Program-made: the position numbers and the translations under genes
The notes under the pieces: model-generated
Told to the model about the DNA's origin: nothing
The model's input: the letters and a program-made list of their open reading frames with translations, nothing else
Database searches by the model: none
Source: Mycetocola spongiae
GTDB taxonomy: Bacteria > Actinomycetota > Actinomycetes > Actinomycetales > Microbacteriaceae
Assembly: GCF_020424085.1 (NCBI RefSeq)
Contig: NZ_CP080203.1
Location: 62,001 to 126,000 of the forward strand
Reading direction: 5' to 3'
DNA: 64,000 nucleotides
Shown here: positions 1 to 8,265 of the stretch, one piece after another
Position numbering within the stretch: position 1 is the first letter of the stretch
Layout of the letters: the number at the start of each line of letters is the position of its first letter

Positions 1-1165
1 AGCAGATGAGTGCGAGTGCCGTCGCGGCGAGGACATACCCCAGGGATTCCTGGAGCCGTGCCGCCATGATCTGGCCGCGGCCCCAGCCGAGGCGGCGTAG
101 GGTCTGGGCGTCGCGCGCCGCGCGGCCACCGCGCAGATATACGCCGAGCGCGGCGGCGGCCAGGCCCAGCGCGATGGGCACCCCAAACATCACCAGCATG
201 AGGGGACCCTCCGCGGGCTGGGTGGGCGTGCCGTGAGAGAGTGATCGAATGATTCCGGTGACACCGGTCACGCTCCCCGCGATGGTTCCCGCGACCATTC
301 CGGTGGCCAGAACCCCCGGGGTTGCGCGCACCCGGGCGCGGGCCGCGCGCACCGCGATATAGCTCACCGTGGAATGGCCCTGGGGGATCGGACCCGCGGT
401 GATCCGCAGCAGCGCGGGATAGAGCCACGGGCCGAGGCAGTCCAGCAGAAAAACCAGCACCAGCCCGCTAAGGAGCGCGTTCATGCTCAGGTTGCTCTCG
501 GATGCGGTGGACATGGTTGCGCCGATGCCGATCAGCAGCAGCAGGGCGAGCAGGGTTTTTAGCCACCGGGTCCGGGAGCGCGCGGGCGACCGAGTCGCGG
601 CGGATTCGGGGGTGCCGCGGCCGCTCCGGAGCCGGGTGCCCAGGCCCGCGGTTCCCATCAGCACACACAGTTCCAGCAGGAGCAGCGTGGCGGCCACGGC
701 CGCGGGCCGGGGGGCAAGCGCAAGCGCGGCGACCTCGGGGGTGAGCGTGCGCAGGGGCGCGCTGAGCAGCGGGGTTCCGGGGACGGACAGCGCCCAGCCC
801 GCGGCGGTGCCCAGCGCGATGGACAGGGCAATGCTGCCCCGGATGATGAGCGCGATCTGCCCGGAGAGTAGGCCCGCCTGCCGCCAGCGGAGGATACTCT
901 CGGCCAGGAGTACCACGATGGCGCGAATGGTGGAGCGCACGGCATGCAGGGCCACGCCCACCAGGATCACCAGCGGAAGCATGGTAAAGCCCCCGATGCC
1001 GCGAACCGCCCGCTCGTCGAGCAGATTATTGGCGCGCGCCTGGAGGGCATCACCCAGCATGGTCAAAAACGCGATGAGGCCGACCGCGATGAGGGTCGTC
1101 AGGATAATCAGGCCCGCCCAGACGCCCAGGGTCCGCAAAAACTCGCGATGCCAGAGCCGGAACAT
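1..1165 (-). CDS. FtsX-like ABC transporter permease (partial, C-terminus off window)
   Basis: An open frame read leftward from ATG 1165 runs off the left edge, giving at least 388 residues. The translation begins MFRLWHREFLRTLG and has a first membrane segment at about residues 14-36, then repeated long hydrophobic stretches separated by short Arg-rich loops. This is the layout of FtsX/MacB-type permeases. It starts 4 nt after the stop of the ATPase gene, so the two form one transcription unit. In this family the permease pairs with the ATPase to export lipids, peptides or antibiotics, or to move lipoproteins; the substrate cannot be told here. The extracytoplasmic domain typical of FtsX appears short or absent in the visible part. 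The ABC-permease assignment is firm and the subfamily is inferred. Confidence 0.75.
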   Translation of the reverse strand, partial: MFRLWHREFLRTLGVWAGLIILTTLIAVGLIAFLTMLGDALQARANNLLDERAVRGIGGFTMLPLVILVGVALHAVRSTIRAIVVLLAESILRWRQAGLLSGQIALIIRGSIALSIALGTAAGWALSVPGTPLLSAPLRTLTPEVAALALAPRPAAVAATLLLLELCVLMGTAGLGTRLRSGRGTPESAATRSPARSRTRWLKTLLALLLLIGIGATMSTASESNLSMNALLSGLVLVFLLDCLGPWLYPALLRITAGPIPQGHSTVSYIAVRAARARVRATPGVLATGMVAGTIAGSVTGVTGIIRSLSHGTPTQPAEGPLMLVMFGVPIALGLAAAALGVYLRGGRAARDAQTLRRLGWGRGQIMAARLQESLGYVLAATALALIC

Positions 1166-1169
1166 GCGC

Positions 1170-1889
1170 CTAGCTGAGTTCCCCGAAGGCGGCCAGCACG
1201 GCGGCGTGGCTCGGAGCGTGGAGTTCACCCAGGATCTGCCCGTCGCGGAGCAGATAAACCCGGTCGCAGCGGGCCGCCGCACCCAGATCGTGTGTGACCA
1301 GCACGGTGGCGGTGCCGGAATCGCCGAGGTCGGTCAGGAGATTCATGACGGCGGAGCCATTATGGGTATCGAGCGCGCTGGTGGGTTCATCGGCCAGGAT
1401 GATCTGGGGGTGACACGCGATGGCCCGCGCAATTGCGACACGCTGTTGCTCGCCGCCGGAGAGGCGATCCGGGAGTGCCTCGGCGAGCGGCGCGAGGCCC
1501 AGCGCGTGTAGGAGGCCGATGACCAGCGCGGCATCGGGATGGTGCCGGATGCGCTGCGCAAACTCGATATTTTCCCGGGCGGTGAGCGAGGAGACAAGCC
1601 GGTAGTCCTGGGTGATGAGGCCGAGGGTATCGCGCAGAAATCTTTCCTGCCCGCGCGATCCGGCGCGATCCAGGAGGCGATCTTGGCAGCGCAGCGTGCC
1701 CTCATCTGGGCTCAGCACACCCGAGAGGCATGCGAGCAGCGTGGATTTCCCCGATCCCGAGGGCCCGATCAGGGCCACCCGTTCCCCGGGCCTAATCCGC
1801 ATATCGATTCCGCGCAATACCGGAACCTGCCGGCCGCGCGAGCCGAAGGGAAATGATTTTTTCAGGCCGGTGGCGACCAGCGCATCCAT
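1170..1889 (-). CDS. ABC transporter ATP-binding protein (MacB/LolD type)
   Basis: This 239-residue protein has a complete nucleotide-binding domain: Walker A GPSGSGKST at residues 42-50, a Q-loop near TQDYRLV, the LSGGEQQRVAIARA signature near 143-157, Walker B ILADEPTSALD, and the switch His in LVTHD. The H-loop and D-loop are intact, so it should hydrolyse ATP. Length and sequence match the LolD/MacB/FtsE-like ATPases that drive FtsX-type permeases, and the following gene is such a permease. ATG 1889 is preceded by AGGACC. No sensor kinase or regulator is adjacent, so the often-seen bacitracin-type detoxification module is not supported. Confidence 0.9.
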   Translation of the reverse strand: MDALVATGLKKSFPFGSRGRQVPVLRGIDMRIRPGERVALIGPSGSGKSTLLACLSGVLSPDEGTLRCQDRLLDRAGSRGQERFLRDTLGLITQDYRLVSSLTARENIEFAQRIRHHPDAALVIGLLHALGLAPLAEALPDRLSGGEQQRVAIARAIACHPQIILADEPTSALDTHNGSAVMNLLTDLGDSGTATVLVTHDLGAAARCDRVYLLRDGQILGELHAPSHAAVLAAFGELS

Positions 1890-2190
1890 GGGTTAGGTCC
1901 TTCCGCGTAGATGGCGTTGGGGCCCGGTGCCGGGTGGGCCCCGCGGCACCCGATAGGGGAGAGCGGACCCGTAACCGCCGATTTTGTGCCAGCGTACGGT
2001 GGGTTCCGTGGGAATGGGCCTGCCCTCGGGGATAAATCAGGGTGCCGGATCTCGCGACCGCACGGGAGAATTCCAATGCCCCACGGAGCTGCGGGCGGCG
2101 ATATCGCGGTGTTCACGCGGATCGCCGGTGGGGGCAGCGCCCCGGGAAGCGGGCCCCGCCGCGGCCACTCGCGGAACCCCCGGGACACAC
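1890..2190. other. intergenic region upstream of the ABC operon
   Basis: There is no convincing gene here. It lies between the ABC ATPase start (1889) and the terminator of map (2191-2240). The promoter of the leftward ABC operon should be in it, but I cannot pick out a confident -35/-10 pair. Short ORFs in this stretch have no ribosome-binding site and look like high-GC chance frames. Confidence 0.5.
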
Positions 2191-2240
2191 AAAAGCCCGC
2201 GGGCAATCCCACAAGGAAAAGTGGAATCGCCCGCGGGCTT
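2191..2240 (-). terminator. Rho-independent terminator of map
   Basis: Read on the minus strand, arms AAGCCCGCGGGC and GCCCGCGGGCTT form a 12-bp stem closing a longer partly paired interior, followed by TTTT. It starts about 17 nt after the map stop codon, as expected for a factor-independent terminator. Confidence 0.85.
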
Positions 2241-2257
2241 GCGGCCGAGGCGGGTGC

Positions 2258-3043
2258 CTAGTGCCCGTCGTGGCGATCGGTGAGGATGATCGGGCCGTCG
2301 GCGGTGATGGCCACGGTGTGCTCCTGGTGGGCGCCGCGCGAACCATCGGCCGAGCGCAGGGTCCAGCCATCGGGATCGGTCACGAGCAGATCGGTGCTCT
2401 GCAGGAACCAGGGCTCGATCGCGATCACGAGGCCCTCGCGCAGCGGAAAGCCGCGGTTCGGGCGGCCCTTATTGGTGATGTGCGGATCGCCGTGCATCGT
2501 GCGACCCACGCCGTGGCCGCCAAAATCGGTGTTGATCTTATAGCCCGCGAGGGTGGCAACCGCGCCGATCGCATTGGAGATATCGCCGGTCTTATTGCCC
2601 ACCACGGCCTGGGCGATACCCGCGGCCAGGGCCTCGGTGGTGACATCGATCAGGCGGCGGTCCTCGGGACGCTCGGTGCCCACGATCACGCTGAGGGCCG
2701 AATCCGAGACCCAACCATTAACGCTCGCGGCGAAGTCCACGGTGAGTAGGTCGCCATCGGCGAGCGTATAGTCGTGCGGCAGCCCGTGCAGCACGGCGTC
2801 GTTCACGGAGGTGCACAGCACCTTGCCAAACGGGCTCGCGCCAAACGAGGGGTGATAGTCGATATAGCAGGACTCGGCACCGCGGTCGCGGATCATCTTA
2901 TGCGCGAGCTCGTCCAGCTCCAGGAGGTTCACCCCCACGGCGGCCTTCTCGCGCAGCGCGCTCAGGACCTCGGCCACAAAGACTCCGGCCGGACGCATCT
3001 CGTCGATCTCGGCGGGTGTTCTCAGTTCAATCATGTGTTCCAT
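2258..3043 (-). CDS. map: methionine aminopeptidase, type I
   Basis: This 261-residue enzyme removes the initiator Met from nascent proteins in the cytosol. All five metal ligands of the pita-bread fold are present: D103 (TVDFAA), D114 (VSDSA), H177 (GGHGVGRTMH), E210 (IAIEPW) and E241 (QEHTV). H84 and H184 fit the substrate-binding histidines. Length is normal for type Ia, with no N-terminal zinc-finger extension. It is a single gene followed by its own terminator. The start may be Met1 or Met4 (MEHM); the choice has little effect. Confidence 0.95.
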   Translation of the reverse strand: MEHMIELRTPAEIDEMRPAGVFVAEVLSALREKAAVGVNLLELDELAHKMIRDRGAESCYIDYHPSFGASPFGKVLCTSVNDAVLHGLPHDYTLADGDLLTVDFAASVNGWVSDSALSVIVGTERPEDRRLIDVTTEALAAGIAQAVVGNKTGDISNAIGAVATLAGYKINTDFGGHGVGRTMHGDPHITNKGRPNRGFPLREGLVIAIEPWFLQSTDLLVTDPDGWTLRSADGSRGAHQEHTVAITADGPIILTDRHDGH

Positions 3044-3084
3044 TCTCGCAGTGCGGGCCGGGATCGGAAAACCCCGGGCCGCGG

Positions 3085-4509
3085 TTAGATCATTGCGCTA
3101 CTCGCGCGGCCCGCCGGGACGTGGGTCTCCACGGCATCGGCGGCGCGGCGCAGCGCCCGGATCCCGGCCGTGAGGGTATCCGGGGAATAGCCAAAGGGGA
3201 GGCGCAGGTGGTGGTCAAAGCCGCCGTCGGTGCCGAAGCGGGTTCCGGGCACAATCGCGAGGCCCTCGGCGCGCGCGGCCACGGCCAGCGCGAGGGTCGA
3301 GACGCCCCCGGTATGCTGCCATAGCGACATTCCGCCGTTCACCACGTGGGGGCTCCACTCGGGGAAGTGCTCGGCGAGCAGCCCAAGCAGGTGATCGCGG
3401 TTCTGGCGCAGCTGGGCGCGGCGGAAGCCCACCATGACCTCGGTATCGCGCAGCGCCAGCGTACCCACGATCTGTTCCATGATCGCGGTGCCCAGGTCCA
3501 CGCCCGAGCGCACGGCGAGTACCCGCTCGACCACTGTGCGCGGCGCGCGGATCCAGCCGATCCGCAGCCCACCCCAGGCGACCTTACCCAGCGAGCCGAG
3601 CGTCACGATGCCCGGGCCGTGGCCCGCGAGGGGCGAGCGATCGCCGCGGTCGATATCCAGCCAGGCGGTGGTCTCATCGGCGATGAGCGTGGTGCCGCGG
3701 CGCGCGGTGGCCTGGGCGAGCCGGGCCCGATCGGTCTCGCTCAGGCTGCGCCCGGTGGGGTTATGAAAATCGGGCATCACATAGGCGAGTGCGGGGGTAT
3801 GTCGGCGCATGATCTCCTCGGCCGCCTCGATATCCCAGCCGTGCGGGTCGATCGGGGAGGAGACGATGCGGGCACCGGCCCCGGAGAGGGTATCAAAGGC
3901 GTGGGGATAGCTGGGGTGTTCGATCAGCGCGCGATCGCCCGGGCGCAACAGGGCGCGCGTCACGAGGTGCAGGGCGTGCTGGGCGCCGCTGGTCACGATG
4001 ATCTGTTCGGGATCGGTGGCCAGGCCGCGGCCCGTATAGTGGTCGGCGATGGCCTCGCGCAGCATGGGCAGGCCGCGGGTGTCATAGCCGGAATCGGTGA
4101 TCTCCCCGGGCAGGATTTCGAGGGCCCGCCGGTAATAATCCATGACGCCGGGATGGGCCTCGAAGCTGGCCTTGCGGAAATCGATCAGGGCGGGGGAGAC
4201 GAGGTCGGCGCGGCCGCGCGAGCCCTCGGGCAGCCGCAGCCGACTCCCGGATCCGCGCACGCTCTCCAGGTATTCGCGCTCACGCAGCAGGCCATAGGCC
4301 GCCGCCACGGTATTGCGGCTCAGCTCCAGGCGGCCGCATAACTCGCGTTCAGCGGGCAGGCGGGTGCCCACGGGCAGGCGGCCGTCCAAGACCAGGAGGC
4401 GCAGGCGTTCGGCCAGCGCGCGATAGGCGGGAAGATCGTCGCGGCGCCATTCGCCGAGCTCGCGGAGCAGGCGCGCGGGGGTCACCGTGGAGGTTGGAGC
4501 CATCATCAT
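3085..4509 (-). CDS. MocR/GntR-family regulator with aminotransferase domain (YczR-like)
   Basis: This 474-residue protein has an N-terminal winged helix of the GntR class (residues about 28-95, with LPAERELCGRLELSRNTV), a linker, and a fold-type I aminotransferase domain. The PLP-lysine region GSLGKVAWGG places the Schiff-base Lys at 309; HNPTGR and DET motifs are also present. MocR proteins use PLP or a PLP adduct as effector. The gene is divergent from a YczE-type membrane protein (4626), the arrangement known for the YczR subfamily, so I infer that it regulates that gene. The start is one of three consecutive ATGs. There is no Shine-Dalgarno sequence, and TAAAGT lies 6 nt before the first ATG, which suggests a leaderless mRNA. 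Confidence 0.88.
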   Translation of the reverse strand: MMMAPTSTVTPARLLRELGEWRRDDLPAYRALAERLRLLVLDGRLPVGTRLPAERELCGRLELSRNTVAAAYGLLREREYLESVRGSGSRLRLPEGSRGRADLVSPALIDFRKASFEAHPGVMDYYRRALEILPGEITDSGYDTRGLPMLREAIADHYTGRGLATDPEQIIVTSGAQHALHLVTRALLRPGDRALIEHPSYPHAFDTLSGAGARIVSSPIDPHGWDIEAAEEIMRRHTPALAYVMPDFHNPTGRSLSETDRARLAQATARRGTTLIADETTAWLDIDRGDRSPLAGHGPGIVTLGSLGKVAWGGLRIGWIRAPRTVVERVLAVRSGVDLGTAIMEQIVGTLALRDTEVMVGFRRAQLRQNRDHLLGLLAEHFPEWSPHVVNGGMSLWQHTGGVSTLALAVAARAEGLAIVPGTRFGTDGGFDHHLRLPFGYSPDTLTAGIRALRRAADAVETHVPAGRASSAMI

Positions 4510-4512
4510 TGG

Positions 4513-4532
4513 GCCACTTTATCAAAAGTGGC
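4513..4532. promoter_or_regulatory. inverted repeat, putative YczR operator
   Basis: GCCACTTT-ATCA-AAAGTGGC is a perfect 8-bp inverted repeat placed 3 bp upstream of the MocR start. It covers the putative -10 of that gene (TAAAGT, minus strand) and sits just before an AT-rich TATAAA (4535-4540) that could serve the divergent yczE gene. The position suits autorepression plus control of the partner. That it is an operator is inferred. Confidence 0.5.
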
Positions 4533-4625
4533 TCTATAAAAGGGGGCCAATCTCGGGCCTAATGATACGGGTGCGGTGTGCCGGAGTGTCCGGAGATTCC
4601 CGCCGCAGAGAAATGGACCACCCCG

Positions 4626-5345
4626 ATGTATTTCCTCACCAGCCCCCGGCTTGGTATTCGCTCCGCCCGCCTCGCGATCGGACTGTTCTTTTATGGCGTG
4701 GCCCTCGCGCTTTTTGTGCGCGCGGGCCTGGGGGTATCCCCGTGGGACGTCCTCGCGCAGGGCGTGGCGCGGCATACCGGGCTCAGTTTCGGGTTGAGTG
4801 TGCTGGCGATCAGCCTCGTGATCATGTTGATCTGGATTCCGTTGCGCCAGCGCCCCGGGGTGGGCACCGTAATTAACGCGATCTCGGTGGGCCCGGTGGC
4901 CGATCTGATCCTGACCGTGCTGCCGGCACCCACGCATCTTGCCGTGCAGATCGGCTATTTTATAACCGCCATGCTCATCCTGGCCTTTTCCACGGCCCTC
5001 TATATCGGGGCGGGGATGGGCCCGGGGCCGCGCGATGGCCTGATGACAGGCTTCACGGGCCTGACCGGTGCGCCGGTCTGGGTGGTGCGCGGCACCATCG
5101 AGATCATTGCCGCCCTGGGCGGCTGGTTTATGGGCGGCGGCCTCGGAATTGGCACCGTGATCTTTGCGCTGGGTATCGGCCCGATGATCCAGTGGGCGCT
5201 GCGCGTATGCCGGGTACGCCTGGTCGGTGGGCGCGTGGTGACCTCGGATGCCGAGATCGGCGAGGCCCGGGCCACGGTGCGCCGTGGGCGAAATCATCCC
5301 GAAGATGGACGTTCGCCCGATGCGCCGGAGCCCCTCAACGCCTAG
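4626..5345 (+). CDS. YczE-type integral membrane protein
   Basis: This is a membrane protein of about 239 residues with five or six hydrophobic segments. The N-terminal signature RLAIGLFFYGVALALFVRAG followed by GVSPWDVLAQG is characteristic of the YczE/YitT-related family. The substrate is unknown; in other genomes these genes are controlled by a divergent MocR protein, as here. The start at ATG 4626 places the first membrane helix about 10 residues from the N-terminus, as in relatives; an in-frame GTG at 4578 would add 16 hydrophilic residues. The C-terminal 40 residues are polar and charged, probably a cytoplasmic tail. Confidence 0.8.
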   Translation: MYFLTSPRLGIRSARLAIGLFFYGVALALFVRAGLGVSPWDVLAQGVARHTGLSFGLSVLAISLVIMLIWIPLRQRPGVGTVINAISVGPVADLILTVLPAPTHLAVQIGYFITAMLILAFSTALYIGAGMGPGPRDGLMTGFTGLTGAPVWVVRGTIEIIAALGGWFMGGGLGIGTVIFALGIGPMIQWALRVCRVRLVGGRVVTSDAEIGEARATVRRGRNHPEDGRSPDAPEPLNA

Positions 5346-5354
5346 GCTGGAGTC

Positions 5355-5846
5355 ATGCCGATACGCCGGATCTTCCTACGCTGGATGTTTATTGCCGTGG
5401 TGGTACTCCCACTCTGGCCCCTGCTGGGCTGGGCAATTTTTGACGGCGGCGGTGGCGGTTGGGATTTCCTGGGCCTCATGGTCGCGATGCCCGTCCTCTT
5501 TTTTGTGCTGCTGATCGTGGCCCTGCTGTTTTATGGGCGGGCAAATGTGCGGCGCAATCGCGCGCTGGAATGGGCCGATGTGGGCGTGCTCGCGGTCTGG
5601 CATGCAGCCATCATCGGGTTTGGCTTTTTTGGCCCCACCATGGCCCTCTTTGCGGGGCTCGGGGTCATCGCGGGGCTGGGTGCGCTGTGGTACGGACTGT
5701 GGCGCATCGTGCGCGAGGCCGCCGTGCGCAACCGCGAAACCCTCGCCGAGTTTGAGCGCCTGGCCAATGCCTCGCGCGGCAATCCTCCGCCGCGCTTTGA
5801 TGACGACGGCGACGTCATCATCATCGAGGAGCGTCGCCCCTCCTAG
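5355..5846 (+). CDS. small four-helix membrane protein, unknown function
   Basis: The 163-residue product has four hydrophobic stretches (about residues 9-29, 37-61, 77-95 and 97-117) and a charged C-terminal tail ending in Asp/Glu- and Arg-rich sequence, presumably cytoplasmic. I do not recognise the family. It begins 9 nt after yczE, but TAGGCT lies exactly 6 nt before its ATG, so it may also have its own leaderless promoter. Codon use is like its neighbours. Confidence 0.7.
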   Translation: MPIRRIFLRWMFIAVVVLPLWPLLGWAIFDGGGGGWDFLGLMVAMPVLFFVLLIVALLFYGRANVRRNRALEWADVGVLAVWHAAIIGFGFFGPTMALFAGLGVIAGLGALWYGLWRIVREAAVRNRETLAEFERLANASRGNPPPRFDDDGDVIIIEERRPS

Positions 5847-6013
5847 GGTGTGCCCATTCCTTTTGGTCCGCGCCGTGTTTTCGTGACATAATAATCCCTT
5901 GTGCCGCGGCCAATCTCTGCCACAGGGGAGCCGGCGACTACGCGGGCACACAAACTTTAGTTCAAAATCCTATTTCGTAGTCGACCTGTGGCGGGTACAG
6001 AGAGCGAAACAAC

Positions 6014-6361
6014 ATGCATAACCTCGACGCAGTCGATGCAGCATCACTCAAGTCGGGTCTTCCCGACTTCCGCCCCGGTGACACCGTTAAGGTTCACGTA
6101 AACATCATCGAGGGCACCCGCTCCCGTGTACAGGTCTTCCAGGGCGTCGTTATCCGTCGCCAGGGAGACAGCGTCCGCGAGACCTTCACCGTTCGTAAGG
6201 TGAGCTTCCAGATCGGTGTCGAGCGTACCTTCCCGGTTCACTCCCCGGTCATCGAGCAGATCGAGATCGTCACCCGCGGTGACGTTCGTCGTGCGAAGCT
6301 CTACTACCTGCGCGAACTGCGCGGTAAGAAGGCGAAGATCAAGGAGAAGCGCGACTTCTAA
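6014..6361 (+). CDS. rplS: 50S ribosomal protein L19
   Basis: The 115-residue protein matches bL19 across its whole length: [40 protein letters not shown], and the C-terminal [18 protein letters not shown]. It binds 23S rRNA at the 30S-50S interface. Codon use is strongly biased toward optimal codons (AAG, CGT, CTC), unlike flanking genes, as expected for high expression. About 165 nt of relatively AT-rich leader precede it and probably hold the promoter. It is followed by a hairpin and then lepB. Confidence 0.97.
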   Translation: MHNLDAVDAASLKSGLPDFRPGDTVKVHVNIIEGTRSRVQVFQGVVIRRQGDSVRETFTVRKVSFQIGVERTFPVHSPVIEQIEIVTRGDVRRAKLYYLRELRGKKAKIKEKRDF

Positions 6362-6398
6362 GTCCCGCTTCCGCATTTTCGGCAAGCCGCCGGGAAAC

Positions 6399-6432
6399 GA
6401 GCTCCCCACCACAGTATGCTGGTGGGGAGCTC
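6399..6432 (+). terminator. hairpin between rplS and lepB
   Basis: GAGCTCCCCACCA and TGGTGGGGAGCTC form a perfect 13-bp stem with an 8-nt loop. There is no U-tract, and the stem ends 10 nt before the lepB ATG. It may reduce read-through from the highly expressed rplS into lepB rather than end transcription fully. Confidence 0.7.
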
Positions 6433-6442
6433 GGGCGGTTAA

Positions 6443-7192
6443 ATGACGGATAATGCAGTTACGGGGGAATCCCTCCCCCTTCGGAGCCGGAATCGTCCGG
6501 CAAAAAAACGCGGTGGATGGTATTTCCTGCGCGATATTGTGGTCATCCTCTTTATCGCCATTCTGGCCTCCTTCCTCGTGAAGACCTTCCTGGTGCGTTC
6601 GTTTTATATCCCCTCGGGTTCGATGGAAAACACGCTTCAGGTCAACGACCGCATCCTGGTGAACGAGCTGGTTCCCAATCTGGTGAGCATAAAGCACGGC
6701 GATGTGGTGGTATTCCGGGATCCGGGCGGCTGGCTGCCCGTGAGTCCCAAGGTTTCCAAGGCCCCGCTCGCGGAGGCGGGCGACTGGCTGCTGTCCCTCG
6801 TGGGGCTGAGCTCGCCGGATAATAATGACCACCTCATTAAGCGGGTGATCGGCCTGCCCGGAGACGTGGTGGAGTGCTGTAACGCGCTGGGCCAGCTCAC
6901 CGTAAACGGCGTGCCGCTGGATGAACCCTATGTGAAGCTGCCCCCGGGCACGCAGAGCGTATCCGCGGTGAACTTTAAGCAGACCGTGCCCGAGGGCATG
7001 CTCTGGGTCATGGGCGATAACCGCTATGACTCCAAGGACTCCCGCTATAACCTCGAGGGTCCCACCAAGGGCTTTGTGCCGATCAAAAACGTGGTGGGTC
7101 GCGCGTTTGTGATCAGCTGGCCGATGGACCGCTGGAGCGGCCTCGGCAATTATCCCGAGGTATTCCGCGGTGTGGAACGGGATTCCGAGTAA
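6443..7192 (+). CDS. lepB: signal peptidase I
   Basis: This 249-residue membrane protease cleaves Sec and Tat signal peptides at the outer face of the membrane. It has one N-terminal membrane helix (about residues 29-48). The catalytic Ser60 is in PSGSMENTL and the general base Lys133 is in LIKRVIGLPGD. The conserved GDNRYDSKDSR box and the final GRAFVISWP motif follow. The length is typical of actinobacterial forms. The start lies close behind the rplS hairpin with only a weak ribosome-binding site. rnhB follows after 2 nt. Confidence 0.95.
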   Translation: MTDNAVTGESLPLRSRNRPAKKRGGWYFLRDIVVILFIAILASFLVKTFLVRSFYIPSGSMENTLQVNDRILVNELVPNLVSIKHGDVVVFRDPGGWLPVSPKVSKAPLAEAGDWLLSLVGLSSPDNNDHLIKRVIGLPGDVVECCNALGQLTVNGVPLDEPYVKLPPGTQSVSAVNFKQTVPEGMLWVMGDNRYDSKDSRYNLEGPTKGFVPIKNVVGRAFVISWPMDRWSGLGNYPEVFRGVERDSE

Positions 7193-7194
7193 CC

Positions 7195-7839
7195 GTGGCC
7201 GTGAGTGATCCCACCGCCGAGGTGGAGCTGTCCCTGCTGTCCGGGGGAGCGCGGCTGGTGATCGGCTGCGATGAGGTGGGCCGTGGTGCCGTGGCCGGCC
7301 CCGTGGCCGTGGGCATGGCCGGTTATTATGCCGGGCTCGGCGAGCATCCCGCGGGCCTGCGCGATTCCAAACTGGTAAGCGAGAAGAAGCGCGCCCTGCT
7401 CGACCCGCTTGTGCGCGAATGGGCCCCCTATACCGCGGTGGGCATGGCCTCGGCCGCGGAGGTGGATGAGCTGGGCATCGTTCCGGCGCTTGCGCTCGCG
7501 GGGAAACGCGCGCTCGCGAGGCTGCATGAGGCGGGGGCGGATATCGCCGGCAGCATCATCCTGCTGGACGGCTCGCATGACTGGCTCAGCCCGGCGCTCA
7601 CCCACCCGCTGGATGTGCGCACGCGCGTAAAGGCCGACCGCGACTGTGTCTCGGTGGCGGCCGCGTCGATCGTGGCGAAGGTGGAACGCGATACCCTCAT
7701 GTGCGCGCGCGATCTGGAGTTTCCCGGCTATGGCTGGGCAAAAAATAAGGGCTATGGCGCACCGACGCACCTCGCGGCGGTCACCGAACTGGGGCTCAGC
7801 CCGGAACACCGCAAAACGTGGCTCACCGCCTACGTCTAA
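7195..7839 (+). CDS. rnhB: ribonuclease HII
   Basis: This 214-residue enzyme nicks RNA in RNA-DNA hybrids and misincorporated ribonucleotides. The catalytic acidic residues are visible in GCDEVGRGAVAGP (Asp and Glu), in ILLDGSHDW and in KADRDCVSVAAASIVAKVERD. Starts with GTG, 2 nt after lepB, so translationally coupled. The lepB-rnhB-DUF2469 order is conserved in actinobacteria. Confidence 0.95.
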   Translation: MAVSDPTAEVELSLLSGGARLVIGCDEVGRGAVAGPVAVGMAGYYAGLGEHPAGLRDSKLVSEKKRALLDPLVREWAPYTAVGMASAAEVDELGIVPALALAGKRALARLHEAGADIAGSIILLDGSHDWLSPALTHPLDVRTRVKADRDCVSVAAASIVAKVERDTLMCARDLEFPGYGWAKNKGYGAPTHLAAVTELGLSPEHRKTWLTAYV

Positions 7840-7851
7840 GATGGAGACACC

Positions 7852-8175
7852 ATGGAAGATGACGAGATCGAGGACTACGACCGTGAGGTCGAACTCGCGC
7901 TGTACCGGGAGTACCGCGATGTTGTGTCCCAGTTTAAATATGTAATTGAAACAGAGCGTCGCTTTTATCTGGCAAACGAGGTAAACCTCGTGCGTCAGGA
8001 CACCGAGCACGACTTTTATTTTGAGATCACGATGAACGATGTCTGGGTCTGGGACGTATACCGTTCCGACCGCTTTGTGAAGTCGGTTCGTGTGCTCACG
8101 TTTAAGGATGTGAACGTCGAGGAGCTGAACGCCCGCGATTTTGAACTTCCCAAGGACCTCTCGCTGGATAAATAG
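7852..8175 (+). CDS. DUF2469 family protein
   Basis: A 107-residue very acidic, tryptophan- and tyrosine-rich protein with an acidic N-terminus (MEDDEIEDYDREVELALYRE) and the core DVWVWDVYRSDRFVKSVRV. This is the actinobacteria-specific DUF2469 family found immediately behind rnhB. Function is unknown. It follows rnhB by 12 nt and ends the operon before a strong terminator. Confidence 0.92.
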   Translation: MEDDEIEDYDREVELALYREYRDVVSQFKYVIETERRFYLANEVNLVRQDTEHDFYFEITMNDVWVWDVYRSDRFVKSVRVLTFKDVNVEELNARDFELPKDLSLDK

Positions 8176-8192
8176 CGCGAGGCCCACCCGCT

Positions 8193-8243
8193 GGTGCCCG
8201 CCACGAGTCTCCCCGGAGACCCGCGGCGGGCACCGTCTTTTTT
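8193..8243 (+). terminator. Rho-independent terminator of the rplS-lepB-rnhB region
   Basis: GGTGCCCGCC and GGCGGGCACC form a 10-bp stem, with an inner small hairpin in the loop, followed by GTC and seven T. It ends the rightward operon and faces the YeiH gene on the other strand. Confidence 0.88.
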
Positions 8244-8265
8244 GCGGGGACTCCTCCGCGCCGGG

